DNA of 64,000 nt from assembly GCA_902573385.1 (NCBI GenBank), contig CACGJS010000001.1, positions 1 through 64,000 on the forward strand. The letters run 5' to 3'. Below, piece by piece: positions 23,381 through 32,655 of this stretch. The translations under genes and the position numbers were made by a program. Below the pieces are notes generated by a model. It did not search any database. It was not told the DNA's origin and saw nothing but the letters and a program-made list of their open reading frames with translations. Positions within the stretch are counted from its first letter, which is position 1, and each line of letters starts with the position of its first letter. This DNA is from an uncultured Pelagibacteraceae bacterium. Its GTDB lineage: Bacteria; Pseudomonadota; Alphaproteobacteria; Pelagibacterales; Pelagibacteraceae.

Positions 23381-25320
23381 AATTTTTCTTTAATCTTATT
23401 TATTATATTTTCTGAATTTAAATTAAAGTGATTATATATTTCTTTATAAGGAGCACTTTTTCCAAAATCATTAATTCCAAAATTCAATCCATTAAGTCCT
23501 GTATATTTTTTCCAATAATTTGTTTCAGAAGCTTCTATAGATACAATTAGATCAGTTTCAGCTAAAATTTTATTTTTATAACTTTTATTTTGCTTATCAA
23601 ATAATTCCTGGCAAGGCATCGATATTACTTTGGAGTAAATACTTTCTGTGGCCAATTTATGACTAATATCGCATGCTAAACTAGTTTCTGAACCAGTTGA
23701 TATAATTGTTACCTTAATATCGTCTGCAGTTCTCAAAATCTCATAAGCACCTGAAGATGACTCATTTTTAGAAGAATTTTTAGTTCTCACAGGGCTAATT
23801 GCTTGCCTTGTTAAAGCTATTACACTTGGGGAATTTTTATTTTCAATAGCTAATTGCCAGCATTCAAAAGTTTCAATTAAATCAGATGGTCTAAAAACAT
23901 TTAAGTTTGGGATTGATCTTAGGCTTGTTAGTTGTTCAATTGGTTGATGAGTTGGGCCGTCTTCTCCAAGACCAATAGAGTCATGAGTAAAAACGTATAT
24001 TACTCTTTGTTTCATCATGGCTGCAAGTCTGATCGATGGTTTACAATAATCACTAAATATTAAAAAAGTACCACCATAAGGAATTAAATCACTGTGTAGC
24101 GCAATTCCGTTCATTATACCACACATTGCATGTTCTCTAACTCCATAATGAATATAGTTTCCAGAAAAATTTCCAGGTTTTATTATTCTCTGGTTTTTTG
24201 TTTTTGTATTATTAGAACCAGTTAAATCTGCAGAACCACCAATTAGATTTGGTAATTTAGACATTGTATCTAAAAACATTTCTGAAGACTTTCTAGTTGC
24301 AAGCGGTTTAGAATTTTTCAAATAATCACTTTTTGCTTTTTCGATTAAATTATTCAATGAATTTGTTAAATTGTGATTAGAAAAGATTTTCTTGTATTTA
24401 CTTTCATGTTTTTTTGCTTTTTGAGAAGCTTTCTCTCCAATTTTTTTCCACTCCTTTAATAAATTACTTGGAATTTCAAAAGGGGCATATTTCCATTTTA
24501 ATTTTTTTCTTACCAAGTTTATTTCATCTTCACCTAGAGGACTTCCGTGAGAAGATGCTTTGCCACTTTTATTTGGTGAACCGTAGCCAATAGTTGTTTT
24601 ACATGAAATAGCAATTGGTTTTTTTGATTTTTGAGCTTTTTTCAAAGCTTTAAATATTTCTTTAAAATTATGACCATTAATATTTAAATAATCCCAACCG
24701 TAACTTTTAAATCTATTTTCATGATCATCTGAAACCGCTAAGTTTGTAGGTCCATCAATAGATATGGAATTATTATCAAAAAGTAAAATAAGATTCTTTA
24801 ACTTAAGATGCCCAGCAAGACTTAATGCCTCATGGCTAATTCCTTCCATTAAACAACCATCGCCGGCTACCACATAAGTTTTATGATTGATTTTATTTTT
24901 TCCAAATCTTTTTTTTAAGATTTCTTCTGCTATAGCAAACCCAACTGCATTTGAAATACCTTGTCCTAATGGGCCAGTTGTAGTTTCAATTCCGGTGTTT
25001 GGATGATATTCTGGGTGACCGGCACAAATAGAATTTAATTGTCTAAAATTCTTAATATCATTTAATGAGACACTCTTGTAACCAGTCAAATATAATAGAG
25101 AGTATAGCAACATAGACCCATGACCAGCAGAAAGTACCAATCTATCTCTATTTACCCAGCTTGGATTTTTTGGATTAAAATTTAAAAAGTCCTTAAATAG
25201 GACTGTTGCAACATCGGCCATACCCATTGGCATTCCAGGGTGACCAGAATTTGCTTTTTGGACGGCATCCATTGACAAAAACCTTATGGTATTTGATAAA
25301 TCTTTATGTAGTTTACTCAA
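23377..25320 (-). CDS. tkt: Transketolase
   Basis: 647 residues. ThDP enzyme motifs: [24 protein letters not shown], the G-D-G-C-L-M-E-G-I ThDP/Mg motif, and [14 protein letters not shown]. It joins the pentose-phosphate pathway with the triose-phosphate enzymes encoded directly downstream. Its start is divergent from the coiled-coil gene at 25375, leaving a 54-bp intergenic region for both promoters. Confidence 0.97.
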   Translation of the reverse strand: MSKLHKDLSNTIRFLSMDAVQKANSGHPGMPMGMADVATVLFKDFLNFNPKNPSWVNRDRLVLSAGHGSMLLYSLLYLTGYKSVSLNDIKNFRQLNSICAGHPEYHPNTGIETTTGPLGQGISNAVGFAIAEEILKKRFGKNKINHKTYVVAGDGCLMEGISHEALSLAGHLKLKNLILLFDNNSISIDGPTNLAVSDDHENRFKSYGWDYLNINGHNFKEIFKALKKAQKSKKPIAISCKTTIGYGSPNKSGKASSHGSPLGEDEINLVRKKLKWKYAPFEIPSNLLKEWKKIGEKASQKAKKHESKYKKIFSNHNLTNSLNNLIEKAKSDYLKNSKPLATRKSSEMFLDTMSKLPNLIGGSADLTGSNNTKTKNQRIIKPGNFSGNYIHYGVREHAMCGIMNGIALHSDLIPYGGTFLIFSDYCKPSIRLAAMMKQRVIYVFTHDSIGLGEDGPTHQPIEQLTSLRSIPNLNVFRPSDLIETFECWQLAIENKNSPSVIALTRQAISPVRTKNSSKNESSSGAYEILRTADDIKVTIISTGSETSLACDISHKLATESIYSKVISMPCQELFDKQNKSYKNKILAETDLIVSIEASETNYWKKYTGLNGLNFGINDFGKSAPYKEIYNHFNLNSENIINKIKEKL

Positions 25321-25374
25321 AAATTATCCTATCTAGACTAAGAAGACTCAATTTAATATTATAAATATATATAT

Positions 25375-25698
25375 ATGAAAACTCACAGTGAAAAAGAAAA
25401 AAAATTAGATTTAGCTCTCGACAAGTTAAAAAACTTAAATCTCAAAGATCCAAATTTGATAAAAAATTTACAAAACTTAAGTTCACAAAAAAATCAATTA
25501 GAAATTGAAAAAAAAGAAATTGAGGATAAATATCAAAGTTTAATGGATGAACATAAGGTCTTAAGCCTGAAATTAGAGAAAATGAATAATAACAGAATTA
25601 ATGAACAAAAAAAAGAAACAGAGTTTTCAGAAAAAATTGATGAATTAAATCAAGAAACAGATACTTTACTAGAGGAGATAGATAAATGGCAAATGTAA
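25375..25698 (+). CDS. Short coiled-coil protein (DUF4164-like) before zapA
   Basis: 107 residues, almost wholly predicted coiled coil: heptad-like leucines with Lys/Glu-rich faces. It has no signal peptide or membrane span. In alphaproteobacteria a small DUF4164 coiled-coil protein commonly precedes zapA, and its last 13 bp here overlap the zapA start. A role beside the division apparatus is inferred from position only. Confidence 0.7.
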   Translation: MKTHSEKEKKLDLALDKLKNLNLKDPNLIKNLQNLSSQKNQLEIEKKEIEDKYQSLMDEHKVLSLKLEKMNNNRINEQKKETEFSEKIDELNQETDTLLEEIDKWQM

Positions 25699-26132
25699 GC
25701 ATTAAATTTAATGGTAAAGAATTCTTACTATCTTGTGATGATGGACAAGAAGAACATCTAGAAGAATTATCAATTAATTTGAACAATAAGTTTAATGATT
25801 TGAAAAATCAATTAGGAAATATTGGAGAGAATAAACTTTTATTGATTACTTCAATCAAAATAATGGATGAGTATTTTGAAACAAAAAAGAATATTTTTAA
25901 AAAAAAAGAAGAATTAAAAGATCTATCAAATAAGTTTAGAGAATTAAAATCTTTGGTTTACGAATATAAGGAAATAAAAGAAGATGAGATTAAACTTTTG
26001 AATGAAAGCCAGGAAAAAATCAAAAAAGAAATTGAAAAAAATAAAGAAGATTATGAAAAAATAATTGAAGCTGCTACTGACAAAATTGAAAATTTTGTTG
26101 AAAAAAATAATTTAGAAAATCCCATCCAATAA
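25686..26132 (+). CDS. zapA: Cell division protein ZapA
   Basis: 148 residues. The N-terminal ~90 match ZapA: V-S-I-K-F-N-G-K-E-F-L-L-S-C, L-N-N-K-F-N-D-L, L-L-I-T-S-I-K-I-M-D-E-Y. The C-terminal ~60 residues are a Lys/Glu coiled coil longer than in E. coli ZapA (109 residues). It bundles FtsZ filaments. It begins inside the end of the preceding coiled-coil gene and lies 4 bp before the MTHFS gene; the 6S RNA that often sits at this place does not fit in the gap. Confidence 0.82.
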   Translation: MANVSIKFNGKEFLLSCDDGQEEHLEELSINLNNKFNDLKNQLGNIGENKLLLITSIKIMDEYFETKKNIFKKKEELKDLSNKFRELKSLVYEYKEIKEDEIKLLNESQEKIKKEIEKNKEDYEKIIEAATDKIENFVEKNNLENPIQ

Positions 26133-26136
26133 ATTT

Positions 26137-26679
26137 GTGTTAAAATACAAATTAAGAAAAAATATTTTAAAACTTAGACAAGTAGCTAATGATAATGTCA
26201 AAATAAATTTTGATAAAATAATAAAATTATTAAAAAAAGAAAAGATTAATAAAAAAAATATAGGAGGTTATTATCCTGTAAATTTTGAAGTAGATGATTT
26301 ACATATATTAAAGGAATTTGAAAAAAGAAAATTTAATATTTCTTTACCAATTATTAAAAAAAATTTTGATATGAATTTTTATAAATGGTCATTTGATATG
26401 CCTTTAAAGATAAATAAATATGGAATTCCAGAACCTAATTCAAATATTTTGATATATCCTGATGTTTTATTAGTACCTCTTGTTGCATTTGATAAAAAAT
26501 TAAACAGACTTGGATATGGTGGAGGATATTATGATCGATTAATAGAGAAATTATCGAAAAAGAAAAAAATTCTTAAGATAGGTTTAGCTCTATCTGTTCA
26601 AAAAATTAATAAAGTTCCAATTAATAAGCACGATCAAAAGTTAGATTATATTGTAACAAATAAAAGTATTATAAAATGA
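26137..26679 (+). CDS. fau: 5-formyltetrahydrofolate cyclo-ligase
   Basis: 180 residues from a GTG start. The family signature G-Y-G-G-G-Y-Y-D-R-L is at about residues 127-136; V-L-L-V-P-L-V-A-F-D precedes it, and G-G-Y-Y-P lies near residue 46. It converts 5-formyl-THF to methenyl-THF using ATP. zapA-fau neighbourhood is conserved in proteobacteria. It overlaps the next gene by 4 bp (ATGA). Confidence 0.9.
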   Translation: MLKYKLRKNILKLRQVANDNVKINFDKIIKLLKKEKINKKNIGGYYPVNFEVDDLHILKEFEKRKFNISLPIIKKNFDMNFYKWSFDMPLKINKYGIPEPNSNILIYPDVLLVPLVAFDKKLNRLGYGGGYYDRLIEKLSKKKKILKIGLALSVQKINKVPINKHDQKLDYIVTNKSIIK

Positions 26680-27482
26680 GAATTTTTTTTTTAGGTGATG
26701 TAGTTGGAGTTTCTGGACGCTCAATGATTTTTAACAATTTATTATCGGAGATAGAAAATAAAAAAATTGATTTTGTTGTTGTAAATGGTGAAAATGCAGC
26801 TGATGAAGGCGTAGGAATAACAGAAGAAATATGTAAAGATTTTTTTAACTGTGGTGTAGATGTAATTACAACAGGGAATCATATTTGGGATCAGAAAGAA
26901 ACTATGCTCCACATAGAAAAAGAGAATAGGCTTTTAAGACCTAAAAATTTCTTTGAACCTTCTCCGGGAAAAGGTTTTGGAATATTTGCTGCAAAAAATG
27001 GAATGAAAGTTGGTGTTCTAAATTTAATAGGAAACGTCTTTATGAAAAAAAGTGAAGATGTTTTTAAGATTGCAGAAAAATTTATGAAGGAACATGAACT
27101 AAAAAAGCATTATGATTTCTTAGTTGTTGATTTCCATGGAGAAATTACAAGTGAGAAGGTAGCTATGGGGCATTTTTTTGATGGTAATGCAACATTAGTC
27201 ATAGGCACCCATACTCATATCCCAACAAATGATGCAAGAGTATTAAAAAGTGGTACTGCATATCAAACTGATGCAGGAATGTGTGGAGATTATGACTCAG
27301 TGATAGGAATGAATAAAGATAATTCAATTAACAGATTTTTAAAAAAAAAATCACTCAAGCATTTTCCTGCAATAGGTGAGGCTAGTTTGTGTGGTGTAAT
27401 TGTTGATTGTGATATAAAAACAGGATTAGCGATCAAAGTAGAAAATTTTGTATATGGAGGGGAATTAAAAAATTCTCATTAA
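26676..27482 (+). CDS. ymdB: YmdB-family metallophosphoesterase
   Basis: 268 residues, matching the TIGR00282/YmdB family: F-L-G-D-V-V-G-V-S-G-R at the start, V-N-G-E-N-A-A-D-E-G-V-G-I-T, T-G-N-H-I-W-D-Q-K, D-F-H-G-E-I-T-S-E-K and G-T-H-T-H-I-P-T supply the dinuclear metal ligands. Characterised homologues hydrolyse 2',3'-cyclic nucleotides. It lies between the MTHFS and yebC genes. Confidence 0.9.
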   Translation: MRIFFLGDVVGVSGRSMIFNNLLSEIENKKIDFVVVNGENAADEGVGITEEICKDFFNCGVDVITTGNHIWDQKETMLHIEKENRLLRPKNFFEPSPGKGFGIFAAKNGMKVGVLNLIGNVFMKKSEDVFKIAEKFMKEHELKKHYDFLVVDFHGEITSEKVAMGHFFDGNATLVIGTHTHIPTNDARVLKSGTAYQTDAGMCGDYDSVIGMNKDNSINRFLKKKSLKHFPAIGEASLCGVIVDCDIKTGLAIKVENFVYGGELKNSH

Positions 27483-27487
27483 TTGTT

Positions 27488-28213
27488 ATGGCTGGTCATT
27501 CAAAGTGGGCAAGTATAAAGCATTCAAAAGGCAAGGCAGATAAACGAAGATCAAAAATATTTTCTAAACTGTCAAAAGAAATTAGTGTAGCTGCTAAACT
27601 TGGAGACAAGGATCCAGATATGAATCCAAGACTTAGATCTGCAATACAATCAGCAAGATCAGCAAATATGCCAAAAGATAATATAGAAAGAGCTATTGAT
27701 AAATCATCAGCAAATTCTGAGACAAATTTTGAAAATTTAAGATATGAGGGATTTGGACCAGATAAAATTGCTGTTATTGTTGAAGCATTAACAGACAATA
27801 AAAATAGAACTGCATCTAATATTAGAACTATATTCCAAAAAAGTGGTGGAAATCTAGGAACGCAAGGTTCTGCGTCACATAATTTTACACAACTGGGAAT
27901 TATTAAGATCAATAAACAAGAAGTATCAGAGGAAAAAATTTTTGAGTTAGCGATTGACTCTGGTGCTGATGAATGTATTTCTAATGAACATTATCATGAA
28001 ATTCATTGTGTTAAAAGTGAAATTTACAATGTAAAAAAAAATTTAGAAAAAACAATTTCAAATTTTGTCTCGACCGAAATTGAATGGGTACCACTAACCA
28101 GTATTAATATAGAAAAAGATAAAGTAGAAACTGCAATTGAATTCTTAGAGACTCTTGAAGATGACGATGACGTTCAGAATGTTTACACAAATATAAATTT
28201 TGGAAATAACTAA
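27488..28213 (+). CDS. yebC: YebC/PmpR family DNA-binding regulator
   Basis: 241 residues: M-A-G-H-S-K-W-A-S-I-K-H-S-K-G at the N-terminus, D-P-R-like M-N-P-R-L-R-S-A-I, N-M-P-K-D-N-I-E-R-A-I and Y-E-G-F-G-P, all diagnostic of the family. YebC proteins act as regulators and have been linked to relief of ribosome stalling. Its stop overlaps the ruvC ATG by one base. Confidence 0.95.
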   Translation: MAGHSKWASIKHSKGKADKRRSKIFSKLSKEISVAAKLGDKDPDMNPRLRSAIQSARSANMPKDNIERAIDKSSANSETNFENLRYEGFGPDKIAVIVEALTDNKNRTASNIRTIFQKSGGNLGTQGSASHNFTQLGIIKINKQEVSEEKIFELAIDSGADECISNEHYHEIHCVKSEIYNVKKNLEKTISNFVSTEIEWVPLTSINIEKDKVETAIEFLETLEDDDDVQNVYTNINFGNN

Positions 28214-28707
28214 TGCTCATAATTGGTATTGACCCAGGTATAACAGGCTCTATATGTTTTTTTGAAGACGGTAAAATAAAAGATGTAATTGAGATGCCTA
28301 ATATGTCTGAGGGTAAAAAAAACAAAAGGCAAGTTAATGGAGCTCAGGTATTTAATGAAATATCTTTAAGAATCAAAAATATAAAAAAAGAAAATATTAA
28401 AGTCATTATAGAACAAGTTTCGGCTATGCCAGGTCAAGGAGTAACGAGTATGTTTAATTTTGGTCAATCATTTGGAATTTTAAAGGGCATATGTTCAGCC
28501 ATGCAATTACCTTTGTATTTTGTAAGACCTGCTAAATGGAAAAAATATTTTAATCTTATTAATTCTGAAAAAGATGCAAGTAGAACTAAAGCTATAGAGA
28601 TATTTCCTTATTTTTCTAACCATTTATCTAGAAAAAAAGACTCTAATAAAGCTGATGCGATCTTAATTGCGAGTTTTTATTATGAGACCTACAAAATAGA
28701 AGAGTAA
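28213..28707 (+). CDS. ruvC: RuvC-like Holliday junction resolvase, phage/short-type variant
   Basis: 164 residues of RNase H fold. Catalytic acids: I-G-I-D-P-G-I-T-G, V-I-I-E-Q-V and the C-terminal A-D-A-I-L-I-A. The middle segment M-P-G-Q-G-V-T-S-M-F-N-F-G and the K-D-A-S-R ... P-A-K-W-K-K region resemble the RuvC-like resolvases found in phages and some bacteria more than E. coli RuvC. It sits between yebC and tolQ where alphaproteobacteria usually carry ruvC-ruvA-ruvB-ybgC; ruvA, ruvB and ybgC are not here. Confidence 0.82.
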   Translation: MLIIGIDPGITGSICFFEDGKIKDVIEMPNMSEGKKNKRQVNGAQVFNEISLRIKNIKKENIKVIIEQVSAMPGQGVTSMFNFGQSFGILKGICSAMQLPLYFVRPAKWKKYFNLINSEKDASRTKAIEIFPYFSNHLSRKKDSNKADAILIASFYYETYKIEE

Positions 28708-28760
28708 ATTAAGCTCTATTAAGACAAATTGATGACACATTTTAGTGTGAAATCTTATTA

Positions 28761-29435
28761 ATGGAAGCCGATATCACATCTCAAGCAGTAGGACTTGCTT
28801 CAAATACTGATTTCTCATTATGGAGCTTATTTATACGAGCTGACTTCGTAGTTAAATCAGTAATCTTAATGTTAATTGGTTGTTCTATTTATTCTTGGGC
28901 AATCATTATTGAAAAATTTAAAATGTTTAAAAAGATTAATATAGAGTCCGACGAGTTTGAAGAAAAATTTTGGAAATCAAAATCAGCTGAAACATTTTAC
29001 AATAATTTACCAGCAAATTTAGAAAATCCAATGGGATTGTTGTTTAAAGAATCTATGAAAACCTTATTGAAAGCTAAATCTAAATCAAACTTAAATGAAA
29101 GATTGAGCAGTATGTTGGAAGTTAATATTGAAAAACAAATGGTAAAGCTTGATAAAGGTTTTACCTTTTTAGCAACTGTTGGTTCTACAGCGCCTTTCAT
29201 AGGATTATTTGGAACTGTATGGGGAATAATGAATTCATTTCAATCAATTGCAATTTCTAGAAATACAAGTTTAGCAATTGTAGCACCAGGAATCGCTGAA
29301 GCTTTATTTGCAACTGCACTAGGCTTATTAGCAGCGATACCAGCCGTTGTTGCTTATAATAAGTTTAATAACGATTCTAAAAAATACTCACAAAAGTTAG
29401 AAAACTTTTCTAAAAGATTTTTATCAATAATTTAA
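28761..29435 (+). CDS. tolQ: Tol-Pal system protein TolQ
   Basis: 224 residues with three transmembrane helices (about 25-50, 130-155, 165-195). The region A-T-V-G-S-T-A-P-F-I-G-L-F-G-T-V-W-G-I-M is the TolQ/ExbB/MotA proton-channel signature. It forms the proton-driven motor with TolR and energises TolA during outer-membrane constriction. It is the first gene of tolQRAB-pal-cpoB. Confidence 0.95.
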   Translation: MEADITSQAVGLASNTDFSLWSLFIRADFVVKSVILMLIGCSIYSWAIIIEKFKMFKKINIESDEFEEKFWKSKSAETFYNNLPANLENPMGLLFKESMKTLLKAKSKSNLNERLSSMLEVNIEKQMVKLDKGFTFLATVGSTAPFIGLFGTVWGIMNSFQSIAISRNTSLAIVAPGIAEALFATALGLLAAIPAVVAYNKFNNDSKKYSQKLENFSKRFLSII

Positions 29436-29436
29436 A

Positions 29437-29853
29437 ATGACTTTTAAACTCAATCGTTCATCAAAGGAACCAATGAGTGAAATAAATGTCACACCTTTTG
29501 TGGATGTAATGTTGGTTTTATTAATTATTTTTATGGTAACGGCACCATTATTGACTGTGGGAGTTCAAGTTGATTTACCAGAAAGTTCTGCTGACTCATT
29601 ACCAGAAGAACTAGAGCCATTAACATTGTCTATTAATTCAAAAGGAGAAATTTTTATTCAAGAATCTAAAGTAGAGTATGAAAAAATTGTTGCAAAAATA
29701 TTGGCAGTATCAAAGAATAGAACTGATACTAGAATTTATGTAAGAGGCGATAAGTCAATAAACTATGGACGAGTTTTAGAAATAATGGGCATGCTATCAG
29801 GATCTGGATTTACAAAAGTTGCTTTAATCTCTGAGCCTTATAAGGAAAGGTAG
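29437..29853 (+). CDS. tolR: Tol-Pal system protein TolR
   Basis: 138 residues. The cytoplasmic N-terminus M-S-E-I-N-V-T-P-F is followed by one membrane helix with the essential Asp (V-D-V-M-L-V-L-L-I-I-F-M-V-T-A-P). A periplasmic ExbD/TolR domain follows. One base separates it from tolQ. Confidence 0.95.
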   Translation: MTFKLNRSSKEPMSEINVTPFVDVMLVLLIIFMVTAPLLTVGVQVDLPESSADSLPEELEPLTLSINSKGEIFIQESKVEYEKIVAKILAVSKNRTDTRIYVRGDKSINYGRVLEIMGMLSGSGFTKVALISEPYKER

Positions 29854-29858
29854 TGTAA

Positions 29859-30671
29859 GTGAACAGAAGTATTTTTATTTCTTCAGGTTTTCATATTTTA
29901 TTAGTTATAATTACAGCAATGAGCTTACCGTTTTTATCAAAAAAACCTATTGATCTTCCCCCAATAGTTTCGGTTGAACTTATTCAAATAACAGATCAAA
30001 CAAATATTCCATTTGCACCAAAGGCTAAAAAAATAATTGAAAAAGTAAAAAAAAAAGAAAAAGAAAAGTTAGTTTCTGAGCAAGCTCCTCCTAAAAAAGT
30101 AAAAAAAGAAAAACCTGATGCAGTGCCATTACCAGATAAAAAGATTGAAAAAGTTGAAAAAATAGAAAATAAAAAACAAAATCCAGAAAAAATAGACAAC
30201 GAAGTTAAACAAGTTTCTGAGTTTGAAAAAAAAGAGCTTTTCGACCCTAATAATATTGCTGCACTTATTGATAAATCCAAGGAAGAAATAGCAGAAAGCA
30301 CTAATAAGCTAGATAAAGTAACTCAAGATCAAGATAAGACCATAAAATTAGGCGGTTTATCTTTAAGCGAAGAAGATGCTTTAAAAGCTCAAATTTTTGG
30401 GTGTTGGAGCATACCTTTAGGTTTGCCATATAGTGATAATTATATAGTTAGAATAAAACTTAAGTTAAAACCTGATGGATCTGTTATAAAGTCTGAAATA
30501 TTAGATCATGCAAGAATGAATAAACCAGGACAAAAATTTTTTAAAGTTTTAGCTGAAAGTGCTTTAAGAGCAATCAAGCTATGTTCGCCGCTTAGAGTTC
30601 CTACTACTGGTTATGAAAGGTGGAAAGAGTTACAATTAAATTTTGATGCGAGGGAAATGCTTCAAGGATAA
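29859..30671 (+). CDS. tolA: TolA-like envelope-spanning protein
   Basis: 270 residues from GTG. One N-terminal membrane helix ([15 protein letters not shown]) precedes a long Lys/Glu/Pro-rich segment (about 45-150) that would span the periplasm. A C-terminal globular domain includes [11 protein letters not shown] and [11 protein letters not shown], as in alphaproteobacterial TolA/TonB-C-like domains. Position between tolR and tolB supports the call. The exact start is uncertain, but GTG is 5 bp after tolR and fits the family. Confidence 0.85.
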   Translation: MNRSIFISSGFHILLVIITAMSLPFLSKKPIDLPPIVSVELIQITDQTNIPFAPKAKKIIEKVKKKEKEKLVSEQAPPKKVKKEKPDAVPLPDKKIEKVEKIENKKQNPEKIDNEVKQVSEFEKKELFDPNNIAALIDKSKEEIAESTNKLDKVTQDQDKTIKLGGLSLSEEDALKAQIFGCWSIPLGLPYSDNYIVRIKLKLKPDGSVIKSEILDHARMNKPGQKFFKVLAESALRAIKLCSPLRVPTTGYERWKELQLNFDAREMLQG

Positions 30672-30672
30672 A

Positions 30673-32013
30673 ATGAAAAGTATATATATATTAATATTAT
30701 TATTTTTAATACCAATTAAAGCATTTGCTTTAATAGAGGTTGATATAACAAGGGGTAATCTAAGTCCATTACCAATTGCAGTATCTCCTTTGTCTACCGA
30801 TAAAGAGTCTAAGAAAAATTTTGAAGTATTATTAAAAAAAAAAGATATTGGTTCCGCAATCTCTTCGGTAGTAGAAAACAATTTAAAACAAACAGGATTA
30901 TTCAATACCTTAAGTAAAGATGCGTTTTTACAAAAACCAAATATTGCTCACTTAAAGCCTCGGTTTGAAGACTGGTCATTAATTAAAGCTCAAGCATTGA
31001 TAACTGGTAAGGTAACGATTGTTAACGAAAAATTAAGAGTTGAATTTAGATTGTGGGATGTTCTAGCTGGTAAAGAAATGATGGCACTAGCTTTTACAAC
31101 TGTACCAACTAACTGGAGAAGAGTTGGTCATATTATTACAGACAAAGTTTATGAAAGGCTAACTGGAGAAAAAGGATATTTTGATACTAGAATTATTTAT
31201 GTTGCTGAAGAAGGACCAAAAACTAATAGAGTTAAAAAATTAGCAATTATGGATCAAGACGGTTTCAATAATAAGTATCTAACTCTAGGAAATGAATTAG
31301 TTTTAACTCCAAGATTTAACCCAACAAACCAAATGGTTACTTATCTATCTTATTTTAGAAACTTACCTAGGGTATATCTTTTGGATATTGAAACAGGAGT
31401 TCAGGAAGTTGTAGGTGATTTTCCAGGTATGACATTTGCTCCTAGGTTTTCACCTGATGGAAAAAAAATTATAATGAGTTTTGCAATGGATGGAAATTCT
31501 GAAATATACACTATGGATCTTGAAAATAGAGTGGTAGAAAAAATAACTAATCATCCATCTATAGATACTTCGCCATCTTATTCTCCAGATGGAAAATTTA
31601 TATGTTTTAATTCTGACAGAAGTGGTTATCAACAAATTTATGTAATGAAAAGTGATGGTACTAATGTGAAAAGAATTTCTTTTGGTAAAGGTTTATACGG
31701 AACACCTGTTTGGTCGCCAAGAGGTGACTTAATAGCTTTTACTAAATTACATAAAGGTAAATTCTATATTGGAGTAATGAGAGTTGATGGAACAGGTGAA
31801 AGACTTTTGACAGAAAATTTTTACCAAGAAGCACCTTCATGGTCTCCAAATGGTAGAGTTTTAATATTTTATAGAGAGACCAAAACAAACTCTGAAGGGG
31901 AGGGATTTTCTGCAAAATTATGGTCAATTGATTTAACAGGGTATAATGAGAGGCAAGTACCCACAGAAACCGACGCTTCTGACCCATCCTGGTCATCTTT
32001 ATTAAGTAATTGA
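30673..32013 (+). CDS. tolB: Tol-Pal system beta-propeller protein TolB
   Basis: 446 residues from the ATG at 30673, which places a clean signal peptide ([19 protein letters not shown]) at the N-terminus; the ATG at 30643, which would add 10 residues and overlap tolA, is rejected. After an N-terminal domain (to about 170), propeller blades repeat [16 protein letters not shown] and W-S-P-N-G-R-V-L. It is a periplasmic partner of Pal and TolA. Confidence 0.95.
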   Translation: MKSIYILILLFLIPIKAFALIEVDITRGNLSPLPIAVSPLSTDKESKKNFEVLLKKKDIGSAISSVVENNLKQTGLFNTLSKDAFLQKPNIAHLKPRFEDWSLIKAQALITGKVTIVNEKLRVEFRLWDVLAGKEMMALAFTTVPTNWRRVGHIITDKVYERLTGEKGYFDTRIIYVAEEGPKTNRVKKLAIMDQDGFNNKYLTLGNELVLTPRFNPTNQMVTYLSYFRNLPRVYLLDIETGVQEVVGDFPGMTFAPRFSPDGKKIIMSFAMDGNSEIYTMDLENRVVEKITNHPSIDTSPSYSPDGKFICFNSDRSGYQQIYVMKSDGTNVKRISFGKGLYGTPVWSPRGDLIAFTKLHKGKFYIGVMRVDGTGERLLTENFYQEAPSWSPNGRVLIFYRETKTNSEGEGFSAKLWSIDLTGYNERQVPTETDASDPSWSSLLSN

Positions 32014-32093
32014 TAGCTAAATAGGTTGCTTTTTTAACTTGAAACATCTATTTAGTTGTGAAAAAGTTAGGTTATTCAATTTTAAGGAGCAAT

Positions 32094-32576
32094 ATGAACT
32101 TGAGCAAAATTTTAAAAAATATATTTCTAATAATGATAGCCAGTTTATTATTATCAGCTTGCGCAACACAAGTTAAAAAAACTTCTGGGCAAATGCAAGG
32201 TGATGTGTACACTGGAACTGATACTGTAAAAGAGTTAGCAAAAGGAGTTCCTGATAGAGTATTCTTTGCAACTAACGAAACAGTTTTAACAACAGCATCA
32301 AGAGACACACTTAGAAAACAAGCCGCTTGGTTAAGAAAAAATTCTAGTGTAAATGTAGTATTAGAAGGTCATGCCGACGAAAGAGGTACGAGAGAGTACA
32401 ATTTAGCATTAGGTGAAAGACGAGCTAATTCTGCTAAAGACTATCTAATGACATATGGAATTTCGTCAGATAGAATTTCTGTAATTAGTTATGGAAAAGA
32501 ACGACCAGTAGATTCAGGTTCAAATCCTTTAGCTTGGTCAAAAAATAGAAGATCTGTAACAGTTAAAGCTAACTAA
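32094..32576 (+). CDS. pal: Peptidoglycan-associated lipoprotein Pal
   Basis: 160 residues from the ATG at 32094, preceded by an AAGGA Shine-Dalgarno. This start gives a normal lipoprotein signal with lipobox L-L-L-S-A-C; the upstream GTG at 32058 would add a poor N-terminus. The OmpA-like domain has F-F-A-T-N-E-T-V-L, V-V-L-E-G-H-A-D-E-R-G-T-R-E-Y-N and the diaminopimelate-binding region through R-V-S-like D-R-I-S-V-I-S-Y-G-K-E-R-P. It tethers the outer membrane to peptidoglycan. Confidence 0.95.
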   Translation: MNLSKILKNIFLIMIASLLLSACATQVKKTSGQMQGDVYTGTDTVKELAKGVPDRVFFATNETVLTTASRDTLRKQAAWLRKNSSVNVVLEGHADERGTREYNLALGERRANSAKDYLMTYGISSDRISVISYGKERPVDSGSNPLAWSKNRRSVTVKAN

Positions 32577-32589
32577 TATAAAAATTTAG

Positions 32590-32628
32590 AAAAGACCCTA
32601 ACATGAAAGTGTTAAGGGTCTTTTTTTT
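32590..32628 (+). terminator. Rho-independent terminator after pal
   Basis: AAAAGACCCTAACA pairs with TGTTAAGGGTCTTTT (one bulged A) around a TGAAAG loop and runs into a T8 tract. This is the clearest intrinsic terminator in the window and ends tolQRAB-pal before cpoB. Confidence 0.85.
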
Positions 32629-32655
32629 GCCATTATTGTAATTACAAATTAAAGA

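Noticed and set aside
28727-28758. Sigma-70 promoter upstream of tolQ
   Set aside because: TTGATG/TCTTAT at 18-bp spacing exists, but the start point would fall inside the tolQ start codon region.
30643-30672. Upstream start for tolB
   Set aside because: It would add ten residues before a clean signal peptide and overlap tolA; ATG at 30673 directly follows the tolA stop.
32058-32093. Upstream GTG start for pal
   Set aside because: ATG at 32094 has an AAGGA Shine-Dalgarno and gives a standard lipoprotein signal.
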